Of a DNA stretch of 64,000 nucleotides, positions 8,362 through 17,126 are shown one piece after another. Position 1 is the first letter of the stretch. Every line of letters begins with the position of its first letter. Origin of the DNA: Candidatus Hydrogenisulfobacillus filiaventi. GTDB taxonomy: Bacteria > Bacillota > Sulfobacillia > Sulfobacillales > R501. A model generated the notes under the pieces. That model searched no databases and was not told the DNA's origin. It was given only the letters and a program-made list of their open reading frames with translations. Location: contig LR778114.1 in NCBI GenBank assembly GCA_902809825.1, forward strand, positions 1,550,001 to 1,614,000, in the 5' to 3' direction. Position numbers and translations under genes: made by a program.

Positions 8362-10287
8362 CTAACCTCCCGTGGTGGTGTTACCGGTCCCGCCCGGCGC
8401 CGGCGCCGGGGAGGGACCGTAGTTCGGCACCAGGGCGGTCGGCGGTTGTGCCTGCCCGTTCAGGAAGACGAGCAGCTGGCCGGAGGTGCCGTACCACACA
8501 AAGGGCAGGTTGACGGTCTGGCCGGGCCCCACCCGCTGGTAATAGACCTCCTCATTGTCCATGTTGTCGGTAATGACCACCTTGACCACCGAGTCCGGCG
8601 GGGCCGAGGCTGGCACCTGAAAGCGGGCGGTACTGAGGTTGCGGGTGGCGGAGGCGCTGGCAGGGCTGGGCCCCTCTGATACCACCACGCTAACGGCGCT
8701 GACGCCCGCAGCCTTGGTGTAGGGCGCCGGGCTCTGGTCAATGATGGTATTGGCCGGCTGGGTGCTGTATTGCAAGGTCGAGGAACCCAGGGCCAGGTTG
8801 AGGGCCGCCAGCTGTGCGGAGGCCTCCCCCACCGTGAGACCGGCCAGGTTAGGCACCAACTGCCCCAGGCCCGTGCCTTTGGAGACCCAGAGCGTCACTT
8901 CGGTCCCTTCCCGGGCGCGGGTACCGCTGGACGGCCGTTGCCGCACCACCTGCCCGCGCGGGGCGCGGCTGTCCACGTGGCGCACCCGCACGCGCAGGCC
9001 GGCCACCTGCAGCACCTGGCTGGCCTGAAAGACGTCCTCCCCCTCCACCAGCGGCACCCGGATCATGACCGGGCCGGAACTGACCACCAGCTCCACCGGC
9101 CGCCCGGCTTTGACAGCGGTCCGGGGTCCGGGCACCTCATGCAGCACCCGGCCGGGCGGTACCGTCGCCGACGGGGCGCGGCCGGCCACCTCCGCCACCA
9201 GCCCCGCTTGACGCAGCCGGGCCTCCGCCTGCGCCAGCGGCTGGCCCAGGACGTCAGGTACGGTCACGGTCGGGACCGCCAGCCAGCGGTCCAGGGCGTA
9301 GGCCCCCCCTAACCCCAACGCCAGCAGCAGCGCGGCGGCGCCGGCCGCCCAGGCCCACCAGCGCCGTTTGCGCCGGGGCCGGCGGGGCGCAGCCGGCGCT
9401 GGCGCGGCCGCAGCAGCGGGGGCCTCGCGCTCCGGGGCGCGCGCCGCCGCCGCTTCCCAGGGCAGTTCCCCCTGACGCACCCGCTGGATGTCCGCCCGCA
9501 GGCTGGCGGCACTCTGATACCGGTCGGCCGGATCCTTGGCCAGGGCCCGCTCCACAAGGCGGGCCACCCCTTCCGGGATGCCGGGCCGCACGGCATCCAC
9601 CCGCGGCGCCTGGTCCTGCAGATGCTTGATGGCCACCCCGATGGGACTGTCCCCCTCGAAGGGCAGGCGGCCGGTCAGCATCTCGAACAGCACCACCCCC
9701 AGGGAGTAGATATCGGACTGGGCCCCCACCATCTTGCCGCGGGCCTGCTCCGGACTCAGGTACTGCACCGTGCCCAGCAGGGAGCCGGTGTTGACCAGGG
9801 TGCCGCTGGTCGCGGCGTAGGCAATGCCGAAGTCGGTGACCTTGACCACCCCGTCGGCCGCCAGCAGGATGTTCTGGGGCTTGATGTCGCGGTGGATGAG
9901 GCGGGCGGCGTGCGCCACGCTCAAGGCCTGCGCCACCTGGTCCGCGATGGACAGGGCCTCCTCCACCGGCAAGGGGCCGGTCCGGTCCAGGTACTGGCGG
10001 AGGGTCTCCCCGTCCACGTACTCCATGACCATGTAATGGAGGTCGGGAGCCTCCCGCCCTACCTCATAGACATGGACCACATGGGGGTCGTTGAGGGAGG
10101 CGGCGGCGCGCGCCTCCCCGGCAAACCGGCGCACCACCTCCTCGTCCTCCGCCCACTGGTGCTTCAGCATCTTAACCGCTACCCAGCGGTTCTCCTGCCG
10201 GTCCCAGGCCCGGTAGACCAAGGACATGCCGCCGGTCCCGATGCGCTCCACCACCTGGTAGCGGCCGCCCAGCACTTTACCGACCAT
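8362..10287 (-). CDS. prkC: PASTA-domain serine/threonine protein kinase
   Basis: A membrane Ser/Thr kinase of the PrkC/PknB type. The N-terminal kinase domain shows the glycine loop IGTGGMSLVY, the AVKML lysine, HRDIKPQNIL and DFGIAY. After a basic stretch there is one transmembrane segment near residues 310-335, then three extracellular PASTA repeats, each starting with a VP motif, and a C-terminal extension. PASTA repeats sense muropeptides/lipid II, and PrkC signals spore germination in Bacillus. The start ATG overlaps the end of prpC by 11 bases, so kinase and phosphatase are translationally coupled. 641 residues is typical. Confidence 0.96.
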   Translation of the reverse strand: MVGKVLGGRYQVVERIGTGGMSLVYRAWDRQENRWVAVKMLKHQWAEDEEVVRRFAGEARAAASLNDPHVVHVYEVGREAPDLHYMVMEYVDGETLRQYLDRTGPLPVEEALSIADQVAQALSVAHAARLIHRDIKPQNILLAADGVVKVTDFGIAYAATSGTLVNTGSLLGTVQYLSPEQARGKMVGAQSDIYSLGVVLFEMLTGRLPFEGDSPIGVAIKHLQDQAPRVDAVRPGIPEGVARLVERALAKDPADRYQSAASLRADIQRVRQGELPWEAAAARAPEREAPAAAAAPAPAAPRRPRRKRRWWAWAAGAAALLLALGLGGAYALDRWLAVPTVTVPDVLGQPLAQAEARLRQAGLVAEVAGRAPSATVPPGRVLHEVPGPRTAVKAGRPVELVVSSGPVMIRVPLVEGEDVFQASQVLQVAGLRVRVRHVDSRAPRGQVVRQRPSSGTRAREGTEVTLWVSKGTGLGQLVPNLAGLTVGEASAQLAALNLALGSSTLQYSTQPANTIIDQSPAPYTKAAGVSAVSVVVSEGPSPASASATRNLSTARFQVPASAPPDSVVKVVITDNMDNEEVYYQRVGPGQTVNLPFVWYGTSGQLLVFLNGQAQPPTALVPNYGPSPAPAPGGTGNTTTGG

Positions 10288-11023
10288 TGTCCTCCCCCGG
10301 CTCTTCCGGCGGATGCCATTCCACGATCACGGCCGTGATATTGTCCGGGCCGCCCCGATCCAGGGCCGCCGCGACCAGGGCCTCCGCCGCCTGCGGGCCG
10401 GCAGGCTCCCGGTCTAGCACCGCCTGCAGGGCGGCGTCCTCGACCACCGCCGTCAGGCCGTCGGTACACAGCAGCAGGCGGGTGCCGGGCCCCAGGCGGA
10501 AGAGTTCGCGGTCCACGCTGACGCGGGCGAAAGGCCCCACCGCCCGGGTCAGCACGTGGCGTTGGGGATGATTGGCGGCCTCGGCGTCGGTGAGGGACCC
10601 TGACGCCACCATTTCCCCGGCCACGGAATGGTCCCGTGTCACCCGGACCAGGGTGCCGGGACGATGGAGGTAGGCGCGGGAGTCGCCCACATGCGCCACC
10701 ACTCCTTCCGGGCCGGTGCACATGGCTGCGGTCAGGGTGGTACCCATGCCCTCCCGGGACCGGTCGGCCGCGGATTCCCGGTAAACAGCCCGGTTGGCCT
10801 CCGCCACCGCCTCGGTCAGCAGTTCGGGCTGGCGGTGCCGTTCCATGAAGGATTCCAGCGCCGCCAACGCCAGCCGGCTGGCCTCGCCGCCATAGGGGGC
10901 GCCGCCCATGCCGTCAGCCACCGCCACCAGGACCCGCTCATCCCCCCAGAAGCGGATGATGAAGGCATCCTGGTTTTCACCCCGGACCCGGCCGCGGTGG
11001 GATAACCCATAGGCCTTGAGAAT
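10277..11023 (-). CDS. prpC: PP2C-family Ser/Thr protein phosphatase
   Basis: PrpC (Stp) is the Mn-dependent PP2C phosphatase that opposes PrkC. Visible motifs are RGENQDAF, ADGMGGAPYGGEAS, GDSRAYL and DNITAVIVE, supplying the metal-binding aspartates. No ATG, GTG or TTG lies near the conserved N-terminus: the frame at the expected position reads ATT CTC AAG GCC TAT, eight bases after GAGGAGGGG. An ATT start therefore fits both the ribosome site and the family length (about 248 residues). The next ATG in frame is 186 bases upstream, inside rlmN. The gene overlaps rlmN by 47 bases. Confidence 0.9.
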   Translation of the reverse strand: MLKAYGLSHRGRVRGENQDAFIIRFWGDERVLVAVADGMGGAPYGGEASRLALAALESFMERHRQPELLTEAVAEANRAVYRESAADRSREGMGTTLTAAMCTGPEGVVAHVGDSRAYLHRPGTLVRVTRDHSVAGEMVASGSLTDAEAANHPQRHVLTRAVGPFARVSVDRELFRLGPGTRLLLCTDGLTAVVEDAALQAVLDREPAGPQAAEALVAAALDRGGPDNITAVIVEWHPPEEPGEDNGR

Positions 11024-12074
11024 CGCGCATCCCCTCCTCGCGCCGGCGCAGCTGGCCGCAAGCCGCGTCGATATCCCGGCCGAATTCCTTCCGTATGGTA
11101 CAGGAAATGCCGCCCGCTTGCACCAGGTCCAGAAAGCGGGCCGCCGCGGCCGGGGTGGAAGCCTGCCAGGGGAGTTCAGGCACGGGATTCCAGGGGATGA
11201 GGTTGACATGCGCCCCGCCGTCCAGCGGGCGCAGCAGGGCCACCAGCTGCCGCGCCTGGGCAGGGGTGTCGTTGAGGCCGCGGAGCAACAGGTACTCGAA
11301 GGTGACCCGCCGCCGGGTCCGCCGCCAGTAGTAGGCGGCCGCCTCCATCACAGCCTCCAGGGGGTAGGCCTGGTTGACCGGCATCAGCCGGGTGCGGAGC
11401 TCGTCGTCCGCCGCATGCAGGCTGACCGCCAGGGTGACCGGCAGGCCTTCATCGGCCAGCCGCCGTATGCGGGGGGCCAGCCCGCTGGTGGACACGGTCA
11501 TATGGCGGTAGCTGAGGCCAAGGCCTTCCGGCTCATGGGCCAGGCGCAGGAAACGGACGGTGGCCGTGTAGTTGTCCAGGGGCTCCCCGCTGCCCATGAG
11601 GTCGACGCGGCTCACCCGGGCGCCCGGGTCCGCCTCCGCCAGGTAAGTGTTGGCGAAGCGGACCTGCTCCAGCATCTCGCCCGCAGTCAGGTTGCGCAGC
11701 CGCCCCGACAGCCCGGAGGCGCAGAAGGTGCAGCCCATGGCGCAACCCACCTGGCTGGAGACACAGAGACTGTACCCGTAATCGTGCGGCAGCAGCACCG
11801 TTTCCACCCGGGCGCCGTCGGGGAAGGCCAGCAGCCACTTGACCGTCCCGTCCGGGGAACGTTGCTCGGCCAGGCATCGCGCCCGCCCCCAGGGAGCCCG
11901 CTGCGCCATGGCCGTCCGCAGGGCTTTGGGCCAGACGGTCACGGCCGCGTAGTCCGCCACCCCCTCCCGCCAGAGGGCCCGGAACAGCTGCCGGCCCCGG
12001 AACCGGGGCTGCCCGGCCTCCTCCAGCAGGGCCTCCAGCTCCTGTGGACCGGCCGACAGGACATCGGGTGTCAC
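10977..12074 (-). CDS. rlmN: Dual-specificity 23S rRNA/tRNA adenine-C2 methyltransferase RlmN
   Basis: A radical-SAM enzyme that methylates C2 of A2503 in 23S rRNA and A37 in some tRNAs. The CxxxCxxC iron-sulfur motif is CAMGCTFC near residue 117, the GSGEPLDN motif follows, and the cysteine that carries the methyl intermediate is in DAACGQL near the C-terminus. Length 365 is typical. It overlaps rsmB upstream by four bases and prpC downstream, indicating one transcript. Confidence 0.96.
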   Translation of the reverse strand: MTPDVLSAGPQELEALLEEAGQPRFRGRQLFRALWREGVADYAAVTVWPKALRTAMAQRAPWGRARCLAEQRSPDGTVKWLLAFPDGARVETVLLPHDYGYSLCVSSQVGCAMGCTFCASGLSGRLRNLTAGEMLEQVRFANTYLAEADPGARVSRVDLMGSGEPLDNYTATVRFLRLAHEPEGLGLSYRHMTVSTSGLAPRIRRLADEGLPVTLAVSLHAADDELRTRLMPVNQAYPLEAVMEAAAYYWRRTRRRVTFEYLLLRGLNDTPAQARQLVALLRPLDGGAHVNLIPWNPVPELPWQASTPAAAARFLDLVQAGGISCTIRKEFGRDIDAACGQLRRREEGMRDSQGLWVIPPRPGPG

Positions 12075-13411
12075 AGCGTTCCCCCCTCCTCCGCTGCGGC
12101 CGGGGCACGCAGTCGGGCGATGAAGAAGCCGTCCATGCCCAGGTCGCCCGGCAACAGGCGCAGGTAGCCCTCCGGCGTGACGTAGCCCTGCAAAGCCGGA
12201 TGGGGCAGGTAGGGCGTCACCGCCTCCACCGCCAGCCCCGGCCAGCGGTGCCGGGCCTGCGCCACCACCTCCTCCGTCTCCTCGGGTTCCACCGAGCAGG
12301 TGCTATACACGATGACGCCGCCGGGCCGCACCGCCTGCACCGCCGCCCCGAACAGGGCCAGCTGCAAGCCGGCCAGCTGGTGGATATCGTGAAGGGTCTT
12401 CTTCCAGCGCGCATCCACCCGCCGGCGCAGCACCCCGAGGCCGCTGCAGGGCGCATCCAGGATCACCCGGTCGTAGCGTCCCGGGTCGCGGGCGGCAGCA
12501 GTGCGGGCGTCATTGACCTCAAAACTGATGTGGGAGGCAAATCCTAGACGGGCGACGTTGTCCCGCAAGAGTTCGATGCGATGGGGGGAAAGGTCCACCG
12601 CCCGCACGTGGCCCTGCCCGTGCAGGCGTTCCAGCACGTGGGTAGCCTTCCCCCCCAGCCCGGCGGCCAGGTCGATGATGGACTCCCCCGGCTGCGGATC
12701 CAGCACCCACGTCACCAGCATGCCGGATTCGTCCTGCACCGTGACCCAGCCCCGGCGGAAGGGTTCCCATTCCTCCAGCCAGAGGGATCCGCTCACCCGG
12801 ATCCCTTCGGGCAGGTATGGCGAGGGCTCCGCCCGGATGCCGTCCCGTTCCAGCGCCTCCAGCACCGCCTCCCGCGTGGTCCGTTCCAGGTTCACCCGCA
12901 GGGTGAGCGGCGGCACCCGGTTGTCCTCGGCCAGGATGCGTTCGAGGTCCGGGCCGAAGCGCTGCCGCCAGCGCTCGACCAGCCAGTCGGGGTGCGAGTA
13001 GCGCACGCCGAGGTCCTCGGGCTCCGGCCGCGGCCCCACCGCTCCCCGCCGCAGGATGGCGTTGACCAGACCGGCCGCCCGCGGCTGCACCAGCTTGGCA
13101 TGCTCCACTGCGGCGTGGACCACCGCATAGGACGGGATGCGGTTCAGAAAGCCAATCTGGAAGAAGCCCATGCGCAGGATGTCCTCGATATCGGGCTCCA
13201 GGTTGCCACGCTTATACTGATCAATCCAGGCGTCCAGATAGCGCCGGTGGCGCAGCACCCCGTACACCAGCTGCGCCATCAGCGACCGGTCGGAAGGGGA
13301 GAGCGTCACTTCATGGGTGCGCCTCGCCAGCGCCTCGTTTACGGGCATGCCTTCCCGCACCAGGCGGAGCACGTTCAGGGCCTCCGCCCGTGCGGGCCCG
13401 GGCCCAGTCAT
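12071..13411 (-). CDS. rsmB: 16S rRNA cytosine-C5 methyltransferase RsmB
   Basis: The enzyme methylates C967 of 16S rRNA using SAM. An N-terminal NusB-like RNA-binding domain (about residues 1-140) is followed by the Rossmann methyltransferase domain with the SAM loop DLAAGLGGKATH, catalytic motif IV LDAPCSGLG and motif VI YSTCSVEPEE, which hold the two cysteines needed for catalysis and release. 446 residues is typical. Four-base overlaps with fmt and rlmN tie it into the operon. Confidence 0.96.
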   Translation of the reverse strand: MTGPGPARAEALNVLRLVREGMPVNEALARRTHEVTLSPSDRSLMAQLVYGVLRHRRYLDAWIDQYKRGNLEPDIEDILRMGFFQIGFLNRIPSYAVVHAAVEHAKLVQPRAAGLVNAILRRGAVGPRPEPEDLGVRYSHPDWLVERWRQRFGPDLERILAEDNRVPPLTLRVNLERTTREAVLEALERDGIRAEPSPYLPEGIRVSGSLWLEEWEPFRRGWVTVQDESGMLVTWVLDPQPGESIIDLAAGLGGKATHVLERLHGQGHVRAVDLSPHRIELLRDNVARLGFASHISFEVNDARTAAARDPGRYDRVILDAPCSGLGVLRRRVDARWKKTLHDIHQLAGLQLALFGAAVQAVRPGGVIVYSTCSVEPEETEEVVAQARHRWPGLAVEAVTPYLPHPALQGYVTPEGYLRLLPGDLGMDGFFIARLRAPAAAEEGGTL

Positions 13412-14367
13412 GCCAGCGTCACCCCCTCCGTCAGCCGCTGCCCGCGGCAGAAGGCGCCGGGGGTCATGGGCCGGCGCCCGGCCGGCTGAATCAGGTCCAG
13501 GGACAGGCTGCCGTCCCGCAGACCGACCACCCAGCTGTCCTCCTCGCGACCATGGCGGCCCAGGTCCCGCCCCAGGCGGGCCTGGCCCGGCCCCAACCCC
13601 GCTGCCGGGAGGGGATGGGCCTCCAGCACCTTAATCCGTTTGCCTTGCCAGGTAGTATAGGCGCCGGGCTCGGGTGCCATGCTGCGCACCCGCCGGGCCT
13701 CCTGCTCGGCGGATCCCGACCAGTCCAGCCGTTCCATCCCCGCCGCAAACTTGGGGGCCAGGGTCACCCCCGCCGGATCCTGGGGGACCAGCGGCGCCGT
13801 CCCGGCCAGCAGGGCCTCCAGCCATTGGGTCAGCAGGGTCGCGCCCAGTTCCGCCAGCAGGGCCTCCAATTCCCCTGCATTCAGCTCTTCCACCCGCACC
13901 GGCCGTTGCGCCACGATAGGCCCGGCATCCAGTTCCGGCTCCATACGCATGAGGGTGACCCCGCTGAAGGCGTCCCCGCTCCAAATGGCCCAACGGACCG
14001 GGTTGGCCCCGCGCCAACGCGGGAGCAGGGAGGCATGCAGGTTGTAGGCCCCCCGCTTGGGCAGCGCCAACAGCCAGGGCGGCAGGATACGGCCGTAGGC
14101 CGCCGTAACCAGCAGGTCCGGCTCCCAGGCCTCCCACACCGCGCGGAAATCCGCCAGCCGCTCGGGTTTGTCCACGGTGAGCCCCCGCTCGCCGGCCCAC
14201 GCCCCCACCACCGAGGGCTGCAGGCGGTGCGCCCGGCCCCGCGGCCGGTCGGGCTGCGTCACCACCCGCACCGCCACCCCCGCCGTGATTAAGGCCGAGA
14301 GAGCCGGCACCGCATAAGCCGGGGTGCCCATAAACAGGATGCGCGGTTGATGGGCTTCTCGCCGCAA
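13408..14367 (-). CDS. fmt: Methionyl-tRNA formyltransferase
   Basis: Fmt formylates the initiator Met-tRNA using 10-formyl-THF. The N-terminal domain has ILFMGTPAYAVPAL and the SLLPRWRGANPVRWAIW segment that holds the formyl-binding and catalytic residues; the C-terminal OB domain contains the usual GAFCRGQRL. Length 319 is standard. The start is TTG with GAGGT a few bases upstream. It is the first gene of the minus-strand block, as moaA diverges from it. Confidence 0.96.
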   Translation of the reverse strand: MRREAHQPRILFMGTPAYAVPALSALITAGVAVRVVTQPDRPRGRAHRLQPSVVGAWAGERGLTVDKPERLADFRAVWEAWEPDLLVTAAYGRILPPWLLALPKRGAYNLHASLLPRWRGANPVRWAIWSGDAFSGVTLMRMEPELDAGPIVAQRPVRVEELNAGELEALLAELGATLLTQWLEALLAGTAPLVPQDPAGVTLAPKFAAGMERLDWSGSAEQEARRVRSMAPEPGAYTTWQGKRIKVLEAHPLPAAGLGPGQARLGRDLGRHGREEDSWVVGLRDGSLSLDLIQPAGRRPMTPGAFCRGQRLTEGVTLA

Positions 14368-14425
14368 GGTACCTCGCCCCGCTCTCTAGCGACCGGCACC
14401 AGGCGGTCGCGGAAATGCATGCCCC

Positions 14426-14454
14426 ATTCTAGGGGTTCCTGGCAGCGTCTGCAC
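14426..14454 (-). promoter_or_regulatory. Possible promoter of the fmt-rsmB-rlmN-prpC-prkC-rsgA block
   Basis: GTGCAG and TAGAAT are 17 bp apart, about 59 bases before the fmt start. The -10 matches consensus at five of six positions, the -35 poorly. The same -35 type (TTGCAG) is seen before the TDT transporter and tkt. Confidence 0.4.
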
Positions 14455-14594
14455 CGCCATTTTGCCCGCCCCGCCCGCAATCAGTTAGACGCCGCCCGCC
14501 CCCGCCTTGTTACAGGCAGGCGGTATCCTTCGCAAATTCCGATGAGCGCCCGGCAGAACCGGATACCCGGATCACAATCCCGCCGGCGGGCGGA

Positions 14595-14603
14595 TGCTAT
14601 GAT
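14595..14603 (+). promoter_or_regulatory. Extended -10 promoter of moaA
   Basis: TGCTATGAT is a TG-N-TATGAT extended -10 element ending 26 bases before the moaA ATG. No good -35 sits 17 bp upstream, which extended -10 promoters tolerate. Confidence 0.45.
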
Positions 14604-14629
14604 AGAGCCACCGGCAGGAGGGATGGCCC

Positions 14630-15652
14630 ATGACGCAACCTGAAAACAGCCTGCAGGACCGGCTCGGCCGCCCGCTGAGGGATCTGCGCATCTCGGTGAC
14701 GGATCGCTGCAATTTCCGCTGCGTCTACTGCATGCCGCGCACCGTGTTCGGCGCCGGCTTCCGGTTTCTGCCCCGGCGGGAGCTCCTGACCTTCGAGGAG
14801 ATCGCCCGGGTGGCCCGGGTAGCGGTCCGCCTGGGGGTGCGCAAGATCCGTCTCACAGGCGGGGAACCGTTGCTCCGCAGCAACCTCGAGGAGCTGGTGG
14901 CCCTGCTGGCCGCTCTGCCCGGGCTGGAGGACCTGGCGCTCACCACCAACGGCTCCCTGCTCACCCCGGCCCGCGCCCGGGCCCTTTATGCAGCCGGACT
15001 CCGGCGGGTCAACATCAGCCTGGACGCCCTGGACGACGCCACCTTCGCGACCGTCAACGGGGTCGGCTACCCGGTCCGGCGGGTATTGGCCGCAGTTGAG
15101 GCCGCCGACGCAGCCGGACTGCGGCCGGTGAAGATCAACATGGTGGTGAAGCGCGGGCTAACCGACCAGGCGGTGGAGGCCATGGCCGCCCGCTTCCGCC
15201 ATACCCCCCATATCCTCCGGTTCATCGAATTTATGGACGTCGGCACCGCCAACGGCTGGGATCCGGCGGGGGTGGTGCCGTCTCAGGAAATCCTGGAGCG
15301 GATCCATCGCCGCTGGCCGCTGGAACCAGTGGCCGGCCCCCGCCTAGGGATGGTGGCAGCCCGGTACCGTTACCGGGACGGCGCGGGCGAGATCGGCTTC
15401 ATCAGCTCCGTGAGTCAACCCTTCTGCAGCGGCTGCACCCGTCTGCGCCTTTCCCCGGAAGGCCGCCTCTACACCTGCCTGTTCGGGAGCGCCGGGACCG
15501 ACCTGCGCACGCCCCTACGCAGCGGCGCCGACGACACCGCCCTCACCAGCCTGTTGTCCGGTGTCTGGCGTGACCGCACCGACCGCTACTCCGAGGAGCG
15601 GGCCGCCGCCCCCCGCCGGGAGCGGGTGGAGATGTTCCGCATCGGAGGTTGA
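14630..15652 (+). CDS. moaA: GTP 3',8-cyclase MoaA
   Basis: The first enzyme of molybdenum cofactor synthesis, a radical-SAM protein with two 4Fe-4S clusters. The N-terminal cluster motif CNFRCVYC is near residue 27, followed by the SAM motif LTGGEPLLR. The C-terminal cluster cysteines are in FCSGCTRLRLSPEG with a further Cys in LYTCLFG. Length 340 is typical, but the usual double-glycine terminus is RIGG, as expected. A GGAGGG ribosome site precedes the ATG. It stands alone, divergent from fmt; no other moa genes are in the window. Confidence 0.96.
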   Translation: MTQPENSLQDRLGRPLRDLRISVTDRCNFRCVYCMPRTVFGAGFRFLPRRELLTFEEIARVARVAVRLGVRKIRLTGGEPLLRSNLEELVALLAALPGLEDLALTTNGSLLTPARARALYAAGLRRVNISLDALDDATFATVNGVGYPVRRVLAAVEAADAAGLRPVKINMVVKRGLTDQAVEAMAARFRHTPHILRFIEFMDVGTANGWDPAGVVPSQEILERIHRRWPLEPVAGPRLGMVAARYRYRDGAGEIGFISSVSQPFCSGCTRLRLSPEGRLYTCLFGSAGTDLRTPLRSGADDTALTSLLSGVWRDRTDRYSEERAAAPRRERVEMFRIGG

Positions 15653-16035
15653 GGTCTGCCCCTGCCCGGCGGGCTCTTTTCCCGGCGGATTGCCGCTCCG
15701 GCAGTTCGTCGGGTTTTTCACCTCCTCATCCCGGCCGGGGAATTTTGATGAACCCTGTCGGACACCAAGAACAGTTATCATTCCCGGTCCCCCGGGAATG
15801 GGAATCCTCTTCAACCCTGGTATTAGCGCCAGAAGGCCAATATCCGGACCCCTGGCTTTCATGGATTTTGACCGCATTTAATTAAACAAACAACTCGTAC
15901 AAATTATAATTACGGTGCATTAAACGACAAACCGAATTGAAGTTCAGGCCGTACTAGGTCTAGTATTGACCTGGCCGGACTACCGGGAGATGCACCGGAA
16001 TCCAATCCGGCGACCCATTTAAGGGAGGTTCAACC
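15653..16035 (+). other. AT-rich intergenic region before the SOR gene
   Basis: No gene is seen in these 383 bases. The right half (about 15860-15945) is clearly AT-richer than the surrounding genome, with ATTAAACAAACAAC and AAATTATAATTACGG stretches. It holds candidate promoters for SOR. No convincing moaA terminator is present; a weak TGCCG/CGGCA hairpin followed by GGGTTTTT is the nearest thing. Confidence 0.6.
15937..15966 (+). promoter_or_regulatory. Candidate promoter of the SOR gene
   Basis: TTGAAG and TAGTAT lie 18 bp apart, giving a leader of about 65 bases. A second candidate just upstream is TTAAAC (15882-15887) with a perfect TATAAT (15905-15910) at 17 bp spacing. The choice between them cannot be made from sequence. 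Confidence 0.45.
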
Positions 16036-16956
16036 ATGCCGAACCCTTACATCGCAGTGAACACGGCCAAGGTCTGCAACCGGCCGGAAAGTTTTGAAGC
16101 ATTCCAGCGCGTGGGCCCCAAGGTGTGCATGGTCACGGCCAATAACAGCGGGTTCCTCGGCTTCCAGAACCACGTCCAGGTCGGCGTGTTCCCCATGGGC
16201 GGCCGTTACGGCGGCGCGCAAATGGACATGCATGACAAGCTCAACCCCTTGGGCATCATGCAGTACACCATGTGGAAGCGGTGGGAAGACCACGAGCAGA
16301 TGCACGTCGACCAGTTCGACTCCATCTTCCGGCTCTGCTCGCAGTGCCTGGGCATGGTGGTGGAAGGGCCCTGGGAGCCGGTCTATGAGATCGTCGCCCA
16401 TAAGATGCCCGACACCGTCGGTATGACCGATGTCCCGGCGGCCCTCGGTGCCGCCTTTGCCGCCGGCCAGCCGGTCCCGCCGGTGGCCCTGCCCTACGGC
16501 CAGCGCATCATTGCCCACAGCGAGCACCTCATCATCCCCGGCCTCGAGAAGGAATTCGAGGACGCCATCGTACCGGTGATGGAGGCCTTCGAAAAGGCCC
16601 CCGGCTTCCTGGGCTACATGGTCATGAAGCAGATTGGCGCCTCCGCCATCGGCAGCATGCAGCTGGTGCCGGAAGGGCTGCACCAGGCCCTGCAGACCCT
16701 GGGCGACTACCCGCCGCGGGTCAAGGAGGGGAATTTCCAGCTGGTCCAGGCCAAGAGCACGCCCGCCGAGTACGTGGTGCACATGGAATGGGCGGACCTC
16801 AACGCGGCCATGTTCGGCATCTCCCGGGTCGCCATCAACCACGAGGTGCGCACCCTGCACGATCGCGCGCTCAAGACCGTGCTGCGCGGACCGTACGTGA
16901 CCCTCTGGAACCCCATGATGGAGGACACCTCCTGGCGGCGGTACCTCAACTCCTAA
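16036..16956 (+). CDS. sor: Sulfur oxygenase/reductase
   Basis: SOR disproportionates elemental sulfur with O2 to sulfite (with thiosulfate) and sulfide, without external cofactors, in the cytoplasm of thermoacidophiles; it forms a 24-subunit hollow sphere. The 306-residue protein matches the family's 305-310 residues. The non-haem iron ligands are exactly placed: His86, His90 (HEQMH) and Glu114 (EGPWEP). The active-site cysteine is Cys31 (KVCM), and Cys101 and Cys104 form the CSQC pair. An AGGGAGG site precedes the ATG. It is monocistronic with a terminator behind it. A TDT-family exporter nearby may remove the sulfite product (inference). Confidence 0.97.
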   Translation: MPNPYIAVNTAKVCNRPESFEAFQRVGPKVCMVTANNSGFLGFQNHVQVGVFPMGGRYGGAQMDMHDKLNPLGIMQYTMWKRWEDHEQMHVDQFDSIFRLCSQCLGMVVEGPWEPVYEIVAHKMPDTVGMTDVPAALGAAFAAGQPVPPVALPYGQRIIAHSEHLIIPGLEKEFEDAIVPVMEAFEKAPGFLGYMVMKQIGASAIGSMQLVPEGLHQALQTLGDYPPRVKEGNFQLVQAKSTPAEYVVHMEWADLNAAMFGISRVAINHEVRTLHDRALKTVLRGPYVTLWNPMMEDTSWRRYLNS

Positions 16957-16982
16957 GGCTGCGGTCCCTTCCCGCCGCTACC

Positions 16983-17016
16983 GGCCGCGCCCGCACTCCG
17001 GGCGCGGCCCCGTTTT
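16983..17016 (+). terminator. Rho-independent terminator after SOR
   Basis: An 11-bp perfect GC stem (GGCCGCGCCCG with CGGGCGCGGCC, five-base loop) is followed after three bases by TTTT. Confidence 0.7.
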
Positions 17017-17126
17017 GCGCGACAGGATTTCCGGCCCGGCGTGCCGAATGATTCCGGTTATGCAGGGCCGGTCCGGTCCTGCGGTCTAGTTGTCCCTCAC
17101 CTCATGCGCAAAGGAGGCCGTAGCTC

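Noticed and set aside
14289-14480. A 63-residue minus-strand frame overlapping the fmt start, with a CRRC motif
   Set aside because: It overlaps fmt in another frame and covers its likely promoter; there is no ribosome site and the CxxC alone is not enough.
17020-17126. Riboswitch or BirA operator before bioY
   Set aside because: I looked for a biotin operator palindrome and for an extended leader structure; neither is visible in this short gap.
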